The position numbers and the translations under genes are program-made. From Gambelia wislizenii (Eukaryota; Chordata; Lepidosauria; Squamata; Crotaphytidae), in assembly GCA_030847615.1 (NCBI GenBank), contig JAUMIR010000004.1, positions 75,423,001 to 75,487,000 on the forward strand: 64,000 bases of DNA. The letters are read 5' to 3'. Positions 21,801-33,059 of the stretch are shown here, piece after piece (position 1 is the stretch's first letter; each line of letters opens with the position of its first letter). Below the pieces are notes generated by a model that saw only the letters and a list, made by a program, of their open reading frames with translations, was not told where the DNA came from and ran no database searches.

Positions 21801-23315
21801 GCAGTTTATTGATTGTGAATTTCAGAAAATACTTCAAGCAGTTTGAAAATTAAAGCAAGTCAGATTTGAAGATGTATTTCATGGGATAATACTGCTGTAA
21901 AAATATGTTTTAAAAACCATTTTATTATTACTGGTATGTGAATTACAGTAGACTTGAAAGAGCATGTAAATATACATTTTAATTGTGTCAGTACCCAGGA
22001 TTCCAAGACTATTCCAAATCTTATAATAACTTTACTACACAATTCTTCTGCCATTTTTGAAGTCCTTATGACTGCATGTCTTTGGATTATAGGTGGTCTG
22101 GACGTAATCACCGTGAGAAGATTGGGGTCCATGTCCTCTTTGAACAGGTATTAAACATGGAACCTTACTGCTGCAGGGACACTCTCTCCTCTCTTGACAA
22201 AGAGACCTTTGTCTATGACCTCTCGGCTGTGGTGATGCATCATGGGAAAGGGTTTGGCTCAGGACATTACACGGCATATTGCTACAACACAGAGGGAGGT
22301 GCGTGTGCCTTGTTACAAGGGGATTTTTTTTATTTATTACATCTTGTAGATTTACCACTTCTATAAAAATGTATGTGTTTTCTGTGATGGTGCATTGATA
22401 ATAGTGTCTCTGCTAGGAGCACTAGGGATCAGAAACTGATTTTCATTCCTTCCCCTTGCTTACAGTGTTTCAGAACTGATGTTCATTACTCCCTTGTTTT
22501 CAACAAGTTGGCCTCTTTTTCTTCAACTTAACACCATATTCTGTGAAGTAGTTTCACTTGTTCAATGAACTGATACCTGTAATTCTCAAGTTGTAAAACA
22601 GTGCTGTTCTGATGAGAAATCCATTATGAATGGAGACTATCCCTCACCCACTTCATTATTTAGAAAAACTTTTGTTTCCTTTTAAAATGTTAGTACAGCA
22701 TATTCCCCTGCAGCTGGAGAAGGTCAGAATTAGAGTTAGCTTTCCTTGAACATCATTCAGGATAACTCTGGGAAATGGGTAAGCTGAGATACAGAGTGCT
22801 CATTTTAGAAGCCAAAGGCTTGTGGCTGACTGTTGCAATCATTTATTTGTAGTCTTTGAGCAGCAGAACCATAACAAGGTGCTTTTGAGAGTCTCTTCTG
22901 TTTCCAAAGTGGTTTGCTTTTCAACAAACAGGGCTGCTGTTCAAGTGATACAAGCTCAAGTTTCCTTTGTGCGCATGGAACTGTGGTTTTTTTTTTTAAT
23001 CCCATCCTCCATTAAGAATTGGCACAGGTGTAGGCTTTTCTCTCCTCTGTAGATGAGTCCAGAAAATAATGTTGTCAGATAAGTTCATTTCATTAACATA
23101 CCTTGTCTTTTTTCTCCTTTTTAGGGTTTTGGGTCCACTGCAATGACTCCAAACTGAATGTATGTAGTGTGGAGGAGGTATGCAAAACCCAAGCCTACAT
23201 TCTTTTTTATACTCAAAGAACTGTGCAGGGCAAAGCAAGTATCTCAGAAACACAACTTCAAGCTCAGGTGCTTTCCAAACACAATGATAAAGACAGAAGA
23301 TTGACACTCCCATGA
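14479..23315 (+). CDS. USP49: USP49 ubiquitin carboxyl-terminal hydrolase 49 (whole coding region, five exons)
   Basis: Joining 14479-15861, 16820-17024, 20439-20547, 22093-22298 and 23125-23315 gives 2,094 bases: 697 residues plus TGA, close to the human protein (about 688). All introns are GT-AG and the split codons rebuild conserved residues. Domains in order: ZnF-UBP (about residues 1-100); a charged Arg/Lys-rich linker predicted to be helical (165-205); USP catalytic domain (about 255-665). The catalytic Cys is Cys269 (NTCYMN), the His is His624 (GHYTAY), and the third-residue box is HCNDSK (Asn641/Asp642). Zinc-ribbon cysteines sit at 464/467 and 525/528. In mammals USP49 is nuclear and removes ubiquitin from histone H2B, affecting co-transcriptional splicing. 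Nothing suggests loss of function. Confidence 0.97.
15862..16819 (+). other. USP49 intron
   Basis: A 958-base phase-0 intron with donor GTATGC and acceptor TTTTCCTGCTAG. No repeat or other gene seen. Confidence 0.9.
16820..17024 (+). CDS. USP49: USP49 coding exon 2
   Basis: A 205-base exon encoding [10 protein letters not shown] to CDQCN, with both CxxC pairs of the USP zinc ribbon. It ends after the first base of Ser530, with donor GTAAGT at 17,025. It is highly conserved with mammalian USP49. Confidence 0.96.
17205..17345. mobile_element. hAT-like MITE in USP49 intron
   Basis: AGAGGTGGGCTATTGTGAC on the left is matched by GCCAGAGTTGCCCATCCTTG on the right in inverted form, with the internal CTCCCACCAGCCATAG text typical of this palindromic class. 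It is diverged; no target duplication was confirmed. Confidence 0.5.
18489..19255 (+). mobile_element. MER2/Tigger-like element split by an insertion
   Basis: Starts CAGGTTGAGTATCCCTTATC after TA and ends GATACTCAACCTG, the terminus of MER2/Tigger pogo-type elements. The two terminal parts (about 18,489-18,585 and 19,180-19,255) are separated by about 550 bases of unrelated, more GC-rich sequence. Confidence 0.75.
18585..19120 (+). pseudogene. Unidentified coding-like insert, possibly a processed pseudogene
   Basis: The segment inserted in the MER2-like element has much higher GC than its surroundings and overlapping open frames (one open from 18,653 to 19,234, another from about 18,651 to 18,881). 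It ends in an A-rich stretch (about 19,100-19,140), as a retrocopy would. A hydrophobic stretch lies near the start of one frame. I do not recognise the protein; a frame switch would be needed to join the two frames. Confidence 0.35.
20191..20326. mobile_element. hAT MITE in USP49 intron, 8-bp target duplication
   Basis: A 136-bp near-perfect palindrome: AGTGGTGTCCAACCTGTGG at the left, its reverse complement at the right, flanked by GTTTAGAT (20183-20190) and GTTTAACT (20327-20334), 6/8 identical. It lies about 110 bases upstream of coding exon 3. Confidence 0.8.
20439..20547 (+). CDS. USP49: USP49 coding exon 3
   Basis: A 109-base exon completing Ser530 and encoding [10 protein letters not shown] through LRLHLKRF. 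It ends after AG of Arg566, with donor GTGAAT. The first bases code for a basic stretch seen in USP49/USP44. Confidence 0.95.
20548..22092 (+). other. USP49 intron
   Basis: A 1.5-kb phase-2 intron with no repeat that I recognise. Small ORFs in it have no support. Confidence 0.85.
22093..22298 (+). CDS. USP49: USP49 coding exon 4 (His box)
   Basis: A 206-base exon encoding [10 protein letters not shown] through CYNTEG. It carries the catalytic His624 (CAT at 22,265-22,267) in GHYTAY. The donor GTGCGT follows the first base of a glycine codon. Confidence 0.96.
22299..23124 (+). other. USP49 intron
   Basis: An 826-base phase-1 intron with a clear TTTTTTCTCCTTTTTAG acceptor. No repeat or gene seen. 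Confidence 0.85.
23125..23315 (+). CDS. USP49: USP49 last coding exon
   Basis: Encodes [10 protein letters not shown] (Asn641/Asp642), [10 protein letters not shown] and a short hydrophilic tail, ending at TGA 23,313-23,315. The tail is close in length to the human one. Confidence 0.96.
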
Positions 23316-26300
23316 GAGGAAACATTAATATCTCAATCAGCTGGCTCATCTTTTTAAAAAGCCTTTGGAGTTCACTCATCTTGGCAGGAACAAATGCTGC
23401 TGCAGGAATTATTTGGATCCATAGTCTGGAAAAGTGGGCCTCCTACTATGTGCAACTCTGTTCTATGAGATTGTAGCAGAACATCTATTTTTTTTAAAGA
23501 CAGATGTATTTGTAAACCCCTTCCTCTTCTAAACAAAACAAAGAGTAACAGCCTCCAATATCTAGGATCATTTTCTTCTTTCAAAGAGAAATGTAATGTG
23601 GCATGGAAAAGTAGGTGCATCCAGACTTCTATGTACAACCAGGATTCAAAGCCATCACATTGACCACAAATATATAAATTCCTCCAGAAAAGAAATTAAT
23701 AGGTACAGTAGAATCTCATTTAACCTATGCTGTCTTGGTATAGTAAATGGTTGTTGCACCACTTGGTGTAACTACCTTACACAATTATTATACAACATCC
23801 ATCTTTCTAACCCAACATAATTTGGGTAGATGGTGTTGTACTGTGCTAAAAATCCAAGTTAAGATATTTTTCACCAGCAAAATGTGCTCATCAGCTCTAG
23901 TTTGTTATTTTGTGTAGTAGGTATGTCCTCTTTTCCATGATCATTCCAGTCTGTTGGAATGAACAAAAGCTGAAATTACATAGAAGGCTGAAGAATGTGT
24001 CATGAAATCCAATTTAAGCATGCTTAAAAATGGCAAAAGTGTTTTTTCATGTTTTTACCTTTATATTTTCAGTATCTGCTAAGAAGATAAATATTTCAAT
24101 TGATGACACAGTCTCCTTTTTCCTATGTAATGTTTGCAGACATTATGGGATAGCCATGACTTTCAAGGCTTTCATTATATATTGGCTGTCACATGATGAT
24201 CACTGCATGGATTAGTATGTGACTTTACCCAGTTTCACAGTGGATGATTTGGTTCCTGTATCATTAACTCATTTTGTTTTTCATCTGCTGCTGTCAAAAC
24301 ATATCAACTCTTGTCCTATTTGCATAATAATTTCTTATGTGCAAAGAGTGTTCAGGGGGTATACTGGTTATCACACAGATAAAGACAGAACAGCACATAC
24401 TAACAAAATCCTAAACTTTGTCACCATCCTCCCAGTGAATTATCTTATTATTTTCAAGGCAGTGAGTGTTCAGAGTCATATTGGAAGGAGATTGTTTCTG
24501 CCTAAACTGTGGAGAAAGTGTAAACATCTTCTTTCCCTTCCCTCACCCCCGTTCATGGAGCTTTAGAAACACAGTTCACACACACATGCAGAAGCCAGTA
24601 TTCAATTTGTGATTATGTGTGCCATCACTGTCACATGCCTGGATCTCACGTGCTTGATCACTTCAACATGAGTTTCCACATAATATGCTATCTGTGGTGA
24701 TTTCATTTAGAGCTGTTGCTGACCTTTTCTAATTACACTTGTGCAGCGTGGCAGAAAGTATAGTCTTGGAAAACATAGGTCTTGGTGTGGTTGAACAACT
24801 TGGGGCTTTTGAACTAGAAAATATAGGATAAATATCCCACACAGTTCAAAGAATGAAGGTAAAGCACATGAAATGTAGATTTTTTTCCCTGGGTTTGTAA
24901 CTAGTCTTTGAGGGCAGTGCCCTGTAGGAAACTGTTCCTAATTGTTCTTAAGAAATAGGCCAACTTGAAAGATGTGGGTGTAGCCTTGATTCAGTTGCTA
25001 TGGAAGCTGAGCTTTATTAAAGACAACAGATCTAATCTTGCAATTGCGATGAACAGATATCAGCATATAGACCACGGGTTCCTTTGCTAGAGCAAAACAC
25101 AGGTACTTCAGGAAACACTTTCAGAGGCACAGTCTTTTTATAAATATGGCCATTCCCACCTCTGGCAAGAACACAAGCTGCAACAGTGGATTTAATTCTC
25201 AGTATTCATTGAAAAATGTTAGGGAGGGGTTTCACTGGTGTGCTAGAAATCTGCTTTCCTGGCAAATATGAGTAGATGGGTTTTGAAAGATGGACAGGGA
25301 TTTGATGTGTGCAAGATTTGCAAATGTTTTCCTGGAACTACTAGCTTCCTGATAAAATTGAATGGCAAAAGAATGAAAGGAACAAAAACTAAGGGCTTGT
25401 CTCTTCCTGCTCTTTTCTCCTAAAAAACTGAAGTGCAGAAAAGGTTCCACAGAATTTGCAGTCTTAGTCGGTGCCAAACAGACTGATTCCACTAGACTTT
25501 AGTCTGCTGTTCAAAGTGGTAGTGATTAGCACAATACACATTTAGCTTACAAGTATTGGGTATACTATATCAACATGCCTGGTATTTCAGAAGACTCTCC
25601 ATGAGAAACATCCTTAGTAATAAATTCAAAGCCCACTGTCTGATAGATGTTACAGTTGCAGTAACTGATTCAATATAACAAGTTGAATCCCTACAAATCA
25701 CAGTGCAGCATTGGATTGATACTATAGTGAAAACAGATTTTTCACTAGTAAAATTGCCAACTGACAAAAGGAAGAATCCAGCCTTTCATCAACAGCCACC
25801 TAATATACAAAAATCAGTATCTGAAAGTTTCACAACATGAGATAAACACCATCAAACCTACTGCCTACATACTGAGCTATTTTTAAAGGAAATTATTTTT
25901 AAAGGAAATCTTTCCTTTTAAACTCTGGGGGCAGAGGCATGTGAGCAGAAGGCAGGGCCAATCTACCACCACCATAGCACATCATCACTCGTTTCTTTCT
26001 CCTAAGCTCAAGAGAGATAGTGTAGGGTGTGATTATTTTAATTTAGGTGCCTGCAACTCTCTCATGCATGCCCCTACTTCTATTTTCTTCATCTTCCCCC
26101 TTTTTTGCTTCTTTACCCCCACTCAGTCCCTCAGTTAAGGATTTGCTGCCTCAACTATCCAGATACTGTAAATAGGACAAGAAAACTGGTTGATGGGCAG
26201 CAAGCCACCTGCTCAGCCTGAGAGGCCTGACCACACAGCATGGTAGCTTGGACATCTTGGTGACAAATGCTTCCTTGTTCTAGTTACTGTGCTTGTTGGT

Positions 26301-29300
26301 TGTACCTGTGCTTGCCTGGCTGTTTCTCTTGTTCTCCCTATGGCAGTATAGCTAATACCGGAAAAACTGGGGGGGGGGCCAGGGGCAGGTACAGAGGGCC
26401 TCAAGCTCTATGTAACAAGCACAACTACAGAGGTTGATTTAAATCCTGACACACCTACCATTAATACTCATCTTTTGACTGAGTATTGCAGGAATAGTTG
26501 CTACCTGTATTAGATGCATAGAAGAGAGCATAGGGGAAGGAGGAGGTATGTTGGTAGCCATGAATGCTTCTCATTTCCCAAGCAGATTTGGAGAATGGTA
26601 GCCTCTTGTGTGAATAATGGAGTGCCATGAATGTGGAAAAATGTGCAATTAAGTTATCTCAATAGGGAAGGAGGGAACTGTCCTTTGAACTGAGCTTGCT
26701 GTTTCCAACACTGTGAGGTTTCTGTAATAATTAGCTTTTATTTGGAAGCGATAGCGTATAGCATTTTTTATGCTGTTTGTTTTATATCTGTCTACTGCAA
26801 GCAGTGCTCTTGCTATGCTGTGTACACTGTTTTAAAGTGTCCTGGTTGGCAGAAAATTTAGTAATAATGTTTCTTGACAGTTCCATATCTTCCCATTATA
26901 ATGGAAGCCTATCAGAGTAGCAGATCAGATAACATGTCTTCCCAGACAAATTTTCTGAGCCACATTCCACTCCTTTGTTTGCATATGTGTTAAAGGAAGG
27001 CTGACATGCTAGTTCAGATCCTGAAAACGTTTATTACTGAGCAATGTGTCACTTCACTCAAGAGCCCTCACATGCTTACATGGTATGACTAAAAGCTCAT
27101 CCACACCTTTTAATCTATGGAGGTAAGTGCATTCCTTTAAGGGCTCCCTATTCTAAATTATGTTGATTAGGAAGCAAGCCCATTGAATTGGTGTGACTTA
27201 TTGCTGAGTAAACATGTTCGGGATCAAGATGTAGGAAGTGTACAAAGAGGAGTGCATTGACCTCATTTAAAAATTAGAGATTTTTTTAGTTAAGCAGAAC
27301 AAAGTTAGTTCTGTGTCTGTAACTAAAACCAGCCATGAAAAATAAAGCTGGATTGAGCAATTTAGTATATCAAGTCTTTGAAAGGAAGTCTTTAGTAAAG
27401 TAGCTTAAACTTATTAACTTGATGTAATTTATCAAGTTCTCAAACGTTTGTAGAAGAACAAGCAGCCACTGATGAAAACTACATAGCTGTGATTTGTAAT
27501 GCCCAATGTTCTTTATCAGACTTTGGCACGCTTTCATATGCTCCCATTCTCTTGTTGAGGACATACTTGCATATTGCCCTTGACAAAAATGGTGCCACCT
27601 GGTCAAACTGTCATCTTCCCGTTACATTTAGACATACCAACTCACACTGTGACATTGTCAGATTGTGAGTTTCCTTACTCCCGGTAATGGCAAATCACAT
27701 GCTATCATGAAATGTATGGCTTAATGGGGGGAGAAAGCTATGAACTTGCAATTTATAGCAACATTCCTATGCTGAGTGTAATAAACAGTTCCATCGTGAC
27801 TTTCTGAACCACTAGTCTTTTAAAACAGTGACAACATTCTCAGAACTATCATCTATTGGTCAAAACAAGTAGAATGATACATATTTACTTGTACTTACAA
27901 GCACAGTGTCTTAAGTATAGAATTGCAACTAGCATTACCTAATGTGATTAAATTTGTGAGTAAAAGATGTCATAAAATCCTTTTATTTCAGAGGCTTCCT
28001 GCAGGCATTGGAGAAATATTAATAATGTGAAGTCGAAGGCTTTCACGGCTGGCATCCATAGATTTTCCTTGGGTTTTTTCTGGGCTGTGAGGCTGTGAAC
28101 AGCTCGGGAAAAAAACCCAAGGTAAAATATTACTAACTTTACCAACCAAGCATGTGAAATCAGACTATCCCAGCAGGCAACTCTATTGTACTGCAAAGTT
28201 TAATGGTGCAGATGCACTCTTTTGTTATATTTGAACTCTAAATGTTTTCATTCACTTCAGGGAAAGCATCACACACGTACAAATTAAAATGTATTTAAAA
28301 ATTGGTGTTAAATGTGTCCTATGGACTCAAAAGGAGACTTTTCTGTATAAAAAAGTTCTCTTTCATGTAGAGAAGGCCTGTTTCTGATTGTAAAGTTGCT
28401 TTGTGTGCCATGTATGCCTGATGAGAGAAAAAGAGTGAGTTTTGAATGTCAGTTAATTGTTCTGAACACAGACTGCAACAATGTTCCAACAGTATTGCTG
28501 ACAAAAAAAATAATTTTTATGAATGGGATGAAGATTGGGGGTGGGGTTAGTTTTGCCTACTGATAAAGCTTTGTGAGCAGTTTTTTTAAAGATGAAAAAT
28601 TGGTGCCTTGTATCTAATTACATTTTGCATGGGACACAAGTTTTAAGTTCCACCCACTCCCAAATCTGTCTTTCCAATACTTTAGTAGCATTGCTTTTTT
28701 TAAACATTTCATATCTGTATGTGAATGGGGAAAAAGGTTCCTACCAGCAAATTGATGTATTTTACTTTATGTGTCTAAAGACTGTATTTCTAATAATGGA
28801 AATGATTTCCTTAAAGGTAGACCATAATTTTGGATTTTGTGTTAAATCTTTGTCAGTAAAAACTTTTTTCAATTAGAATTTTTTCCTCTTTAAGCAAGTA
28901 CTTTTAATGCTAATGTGGAAAGTAAGAATGCCTAGATAAACCTGATAAAGCAGGTTCTATGCATCAAGACTGAACATTTTAGTGCCCCGAGTCAGCTTTT
29001 GTTCCAGAATTCATACAGAATTAGACTTGTATGTCTAATTCAGCAGCACTGTCACCTGAACAATTGTTTTTAAAAATTTCCAAACTGCAATGTATAGGTT
29101 TGTTGTTTTAAATAAAAACAGCCAAGTCATATCTAGTACCCCTCCTGTCCCAGCCAGTGTAACAAAATGGAACAATAACTTTTAAAAAAACCAAACACCC
29201 CTCTGTGGCTCTTTTTGGAGAACCATGATACAGTGAAATCAAATAATGATGTGCTCTGGTTGTCAGCAAGTTGGTTCCACTCAGGACAATGCTAAAATTC

Positions 29301-31480
29301 TCACTAGACTCAGGAAATGCAAAAAAATAAAAATAAAATAAATTATATCCTAATACTGATCCTAACCTACAATACATTGGAACTTTTATTGGGGTCAGAA
29401 AACATCCCACAACCCACTCAATGTTAGCTTTTTATAAAAACCTTGTGTGTAAGGTTACATTAGTGACTGGCACTTAGCAAAGCAACAGTTCTCTTTTACA
29501 AATGCACTGCTTTGTGCTTTTTCCAGTTATGAGGACAATTACTCAATCCTGAACCAGATTCAGTACTGCTGCATTGTATATGGTAGCTGTTGGAAGCTAA
29601 ATATGTATATACAAAGGTGATTAAGAGAATCCAACATCTACTGAATTCTTTCATGACATCAAATTTAGCATATATTCCAATTACTAGAGCTATCTCTCTT
29701 TAAATCTAGCAGCCAAAATAGAGTGAAACATGGTCTCTATTACATTGTTTCAATATGCATGCTTGGAAGGAAATCATAACATGTCTGTCTAGACCCAAGA
29801 TTTATTATTTCTAGTACACAATGCACTGTAACTGTGCAACAAAATGATTTGCAGAGTATGGGTTCCACTGTATTGTTCAATTTAGCTGAGAGCCTGGGGA
29901 AAATGGTAGACATACTAATAATGGTTCAGCAGAGTACTGCAATGTATATTGTGGAACTTCAGTAGCAGGGGGGAAAGCCAGCTTTCTTTAGAGGAACTCT
30001 ACATTTTCAAACAGTATCAACTGAAAACCTACAGATCAAGCCAGGTTTATTAAGGTACAAAACCAAAGTGGGAGGAGCCACTCCCCAGTTCATCCCCAGT
30101 ACTTCTGTGTATCCTCCCGCTGTCTACAGGAGGGTGTCATTTCTCCATCCAGGTTTGAGAAACCTTTGCTGCTCTATAATTTTCATTACCAGAGTTGCAA
30201 TCTACTGGTGCTAAATCAAGCAGTGTCTTGCAGCTTCTCTTTCTAACTCCACTCAGTCCAAAAGTATCCTTGAAACCCCAACCAAGCCAATGAGGCAAAG
30301 CTGTAGGAAAGCTACACAACTAAAAGTGAATATAAAACATGCCTTTTGAACATCCTTTTTAAATATTACTATCTGTTCTACACTGAAAGCAAGAACTGTT
30401 CTGTTTTGGGAGCCCACCATGCAAAACTTTGTAAAACCATTTTGTGGTATCATTAAGAAATCTATTGCTAGTGATGAAACTCTCATATGTTTTTCCCTTA
30501 ATGCTAAATTACTCCAGTATGTTTTAAAACTGTTACGCTATATTGGGGGGGGGGTCTGTAAACGCATATTTATGGCTGCTAGGTTTTTTTGTAGGGGGAT
30601 TTTAAGCCTGCAATTATACTTCTGGTTACTGCTTGTGTGGTATCAAACTGCTTAAGTTGACACCTTCCAGTCACAATGGATGCGGCTTGCAGGATGGTGA
30701 TTAGTGATGGCAGACAAACCTATAAATTGATCGCTGCAATGCACAAATGTTTTTGGATTGCAGCAATTAGGTTTTTTTAACACGATAATCTGGATTTGAT
30801 AGGTACCAAGAGCTCCATTATAAACTGATAGGAAACTGTGGGTTATGAACAGTGTTGTGCTCTATGTGCAAAATCTTATGTTCTTTCCAACTTTTCTTAA
30901 ATTCAGCAGACACTAGGCCCAAAGTTCTAATTCACCTTTAATGGCAACTGAAGTCTTAGTTGCATTTTGTTTCCCCTTCAGATTCAGCTACCTTTCATCC
31001 CCATATGGGAAGAAGAGATGGCTCACATGAAAAATCCTATTTCCATTATCAAAGGAAACTTTAAAGAAGACATTTGCAGTGCTAACAGTATTCCCTGAGG
31101 GGCACAACATCTTGGCCTTACTTTGTTAAAATTGTTCTTCATTAGCAAGTGGTTTCCTATTAACTTAAAAAACATTAGAAGCAGTCCAGGACACCAAAAT
31201 GCTATGCAACACCAAATGGTTTCATTTCCATATACAATATAAAATCATAATTCACAACACCATACAACCATTGTGCTGACTGAAAACTATCCATAATTAA
31301 GGCTCACCAAGGCTTTCTAAAATGTAGTTTCCCTTTGAATAGTTAACATGTCCTACTTAAACAAAGGATTGAGGCTTGTTACTGCTTTTAAGTGTAAATT
31401 ATGAATCATGTTTTTATGATTTTTGTAAATCTCTTTTTACCTTGTTTTTGTAAGCTGAAATTTCCTATTAAAAAGAAAAA
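23316..31480 (+). other. USP49 3' UTR or 3' flank
   Basis: About 8.2 kb without coding exons. Candidate poly(A) signals include AATAAA near 27,340, AATAAA near 29,110 and ATTAAA near 31,468. The last would give a long 3' UTR that meets the TOMM6 3' end. Only one repeat fragment is clear (28,029-28,105). How far the transcript extends cannot be settled here. Confidence 0.45.
28029..28105 (-). mobile_element. Penelope-like element terminal fragment
   Basis: GTGAAGTCGAAGGCTTTCAC, then the CATCCATAGATTTTCCTTGG segment and CTGGGCTGTGAGGCTGTG. It is the outer end of the family at 47,026 and 58,548, without the hammerhead-like core. Confidence 0.65.
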
Positions 31481-31506
31481 GTCCAATGCACTCACATGTC
31501 TTTATT
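31468..31506. terminator. Converging poly(A) signals of USP49 (+) and TOMM6 (-)
   Basis: On +, ATTAAA near 31,468 is followed by a T/G-rich stretch. On -, AATAAA is read from 31,506 to 31,501. The two cleavage sites are predicted to lie within a few tens of bases, so the transcripts would meet or overlap at their 3' ends. Confidence 0.5.
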
Positions 31507-31872
31507 TTGCACTTCAATTCAGAAGATATTAAATTCTTCATAACAGAAACCTATTCCATTTACAAAGGAACTTACATTTTGAATAACTGACACTAGCAAA
31601 AAAAAAGTAGAGCTTCAAAGACTACACTTCCATTTGGACTCCAAACAATTTGTTCCCAAACCAGTGAAATGAACATAGGGAAAATTGTACAGGTAAAGCG
31701 TTGTCTTGATGTTGTCGCTAATCCTTCACACTTGAGATTAACTTCTATACCTGCTGATGCCTCGAATACTTGGAATAGAAGCCACTTGGAAGATAACATC
31801 TATACAAAATGCAACTCGTTTTGTCACAGCAAGAAGAAGTTCTGACTTCAGGTAGTTCTACTTCACTGACAT
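31481..31872 (-). other. TOMM6: TOMM6 3' UTR exon (exon 3)
   Basis: On the - strand an acceptor (TTTGATTGCAG, AG at 31,874-31,873) opens an exon at 31,872 that ends at a poly(A) signal (31,506-31,501). It is joined to the donor eight bases after the TOMM6 stop codon (GTAAGT from 32,954). It has no coding role. Confidence 0.6.
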
Positions 31873-32954
31873 CTGCAATCAAATATTACAAAGGTTAGGA
31901 TTAAGCTGCTGCACTGCTGTACAAGCGAGTTAACATATAGCCTTCCCATAAATACCCAGGGCCCCATATGCACACAAGTCTGTTCAGCTCCTATTTTAAA
32001 ATTTCTAGCAGATGTTAATCCAGATAAACACAGCAAATATTCAAATACAAAAGCTCACATTTGGTGTATTTTTCTTCAGACAGAATCAAAACAGGTATAG
32101 CATACACACCGTATTAGCATGTCTGTCATAGGATTGATGAAATACAGTGTTCTCACAGGTCACCTTAACGTGTTACAAGCTTTTAGAGTAGTCTAATTCT
32201 CAAAAACCTGCATGAATGGTGTCATAAAAGTCTAATAATGATTTACAGCGCGGGTGGGAAACTGGAAGGCTAGGTGGCCACATAAGCCCCCCGGGAGACC
32301 TTGGAGGGACACCCCCTCACTGCACCTGTTCCTGCAAAAAAACCATACATTTCTTTTCCTCTGGAATGTCCCTAGAGGGCATTTTGGGTCATTCTGAAGT
32401 AAAAAACAAAAATTCTGAAAAATTCTGCAAAAAAAAAAAAAAGTTTTGACTCCTAAATTTGGAGGTAGAGATTTTCACCCCAAGTGGCCCTGGGAGGCCA
32501 CACTTTGTCCACCCTTGCTTTACAGTTTTAGGTCTCCACAGACACTGGCTTTGGGGACAAATATTTTTCTCTAGGTTATTTTTAAGCAAGCAGCAAGCTG
32601 CATAAATGGCAAGAGTTAAATACAGGGTTACTTCCATTCAAGTTTGCCCATTTAAATAAATGGCTCTAGCTAAGAACAATTAACCTCCAGTCTCAGAAAA
32701 ATTCAGAATGCAAAGGTGACACCATATTATTATTCCCCACCCCCCAAAGATCTAAGCTTAACAGCCTAGTTTAGTGAAAAGGCAATGAACAAAGGCTGTG
32801 TTCAAGGAATCCTTTTTAAAAAAAGCTTTGCTTGTCTAGAACAAGCACCATCATATTTACTCAAGTCTTCAATTAACTATTAATCTGATTGAGAAGAGAT
32901 AAATTTAGAGGATATATGCATGCTCTCCCAGCCCTCCCCGTCTTGGCTACTTAC
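31873..32954 (-). other. TOMM6 intron in the 3' UTR
   Basis: A 1.1-kb intron whose donor lies 8 bases downstream of the stop codon, within the ~50-nt limit below which an exon junction should not trigger nonsense-mediated decay. It holds a hAT MITE (32,249-32,517). Confidence 0.6.
32249..32517. mobile_element. hAT-type MITE, 8-bp target duplication
   Basis: Ends CGCGGGTGGGAAAC and GTCCACCCTTG are diverged inverted copies, flanked by ATTTACAG (32241-32248) and CTTTACAG (32518-32525), 7/8 identical. Confidence 0.7.
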
Positions 32955-32962
32955 CATCTCTG

Positions 32963-33059
32963 CTATGCGACAGGCTGTGGTGCCATCAAATCAATATCTG
33001 TTAAATTTCTGGCTACCCAAACTCCTACTGCAAAGAGACCCAGATTAACAATGAGGTTC
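32963..33059 (-). CDS. TOMM6: TOMM6 coding exon 2
   Basis: A 97-base coding part after acceptor TTTCAG (AG at 33,061-33,060). It carries the transmembrane segment and the C-terminus and ends in TAG (32,965-32,963). The exon continues 8 bases to a GTAAGT donor. Confidence 0.95.
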
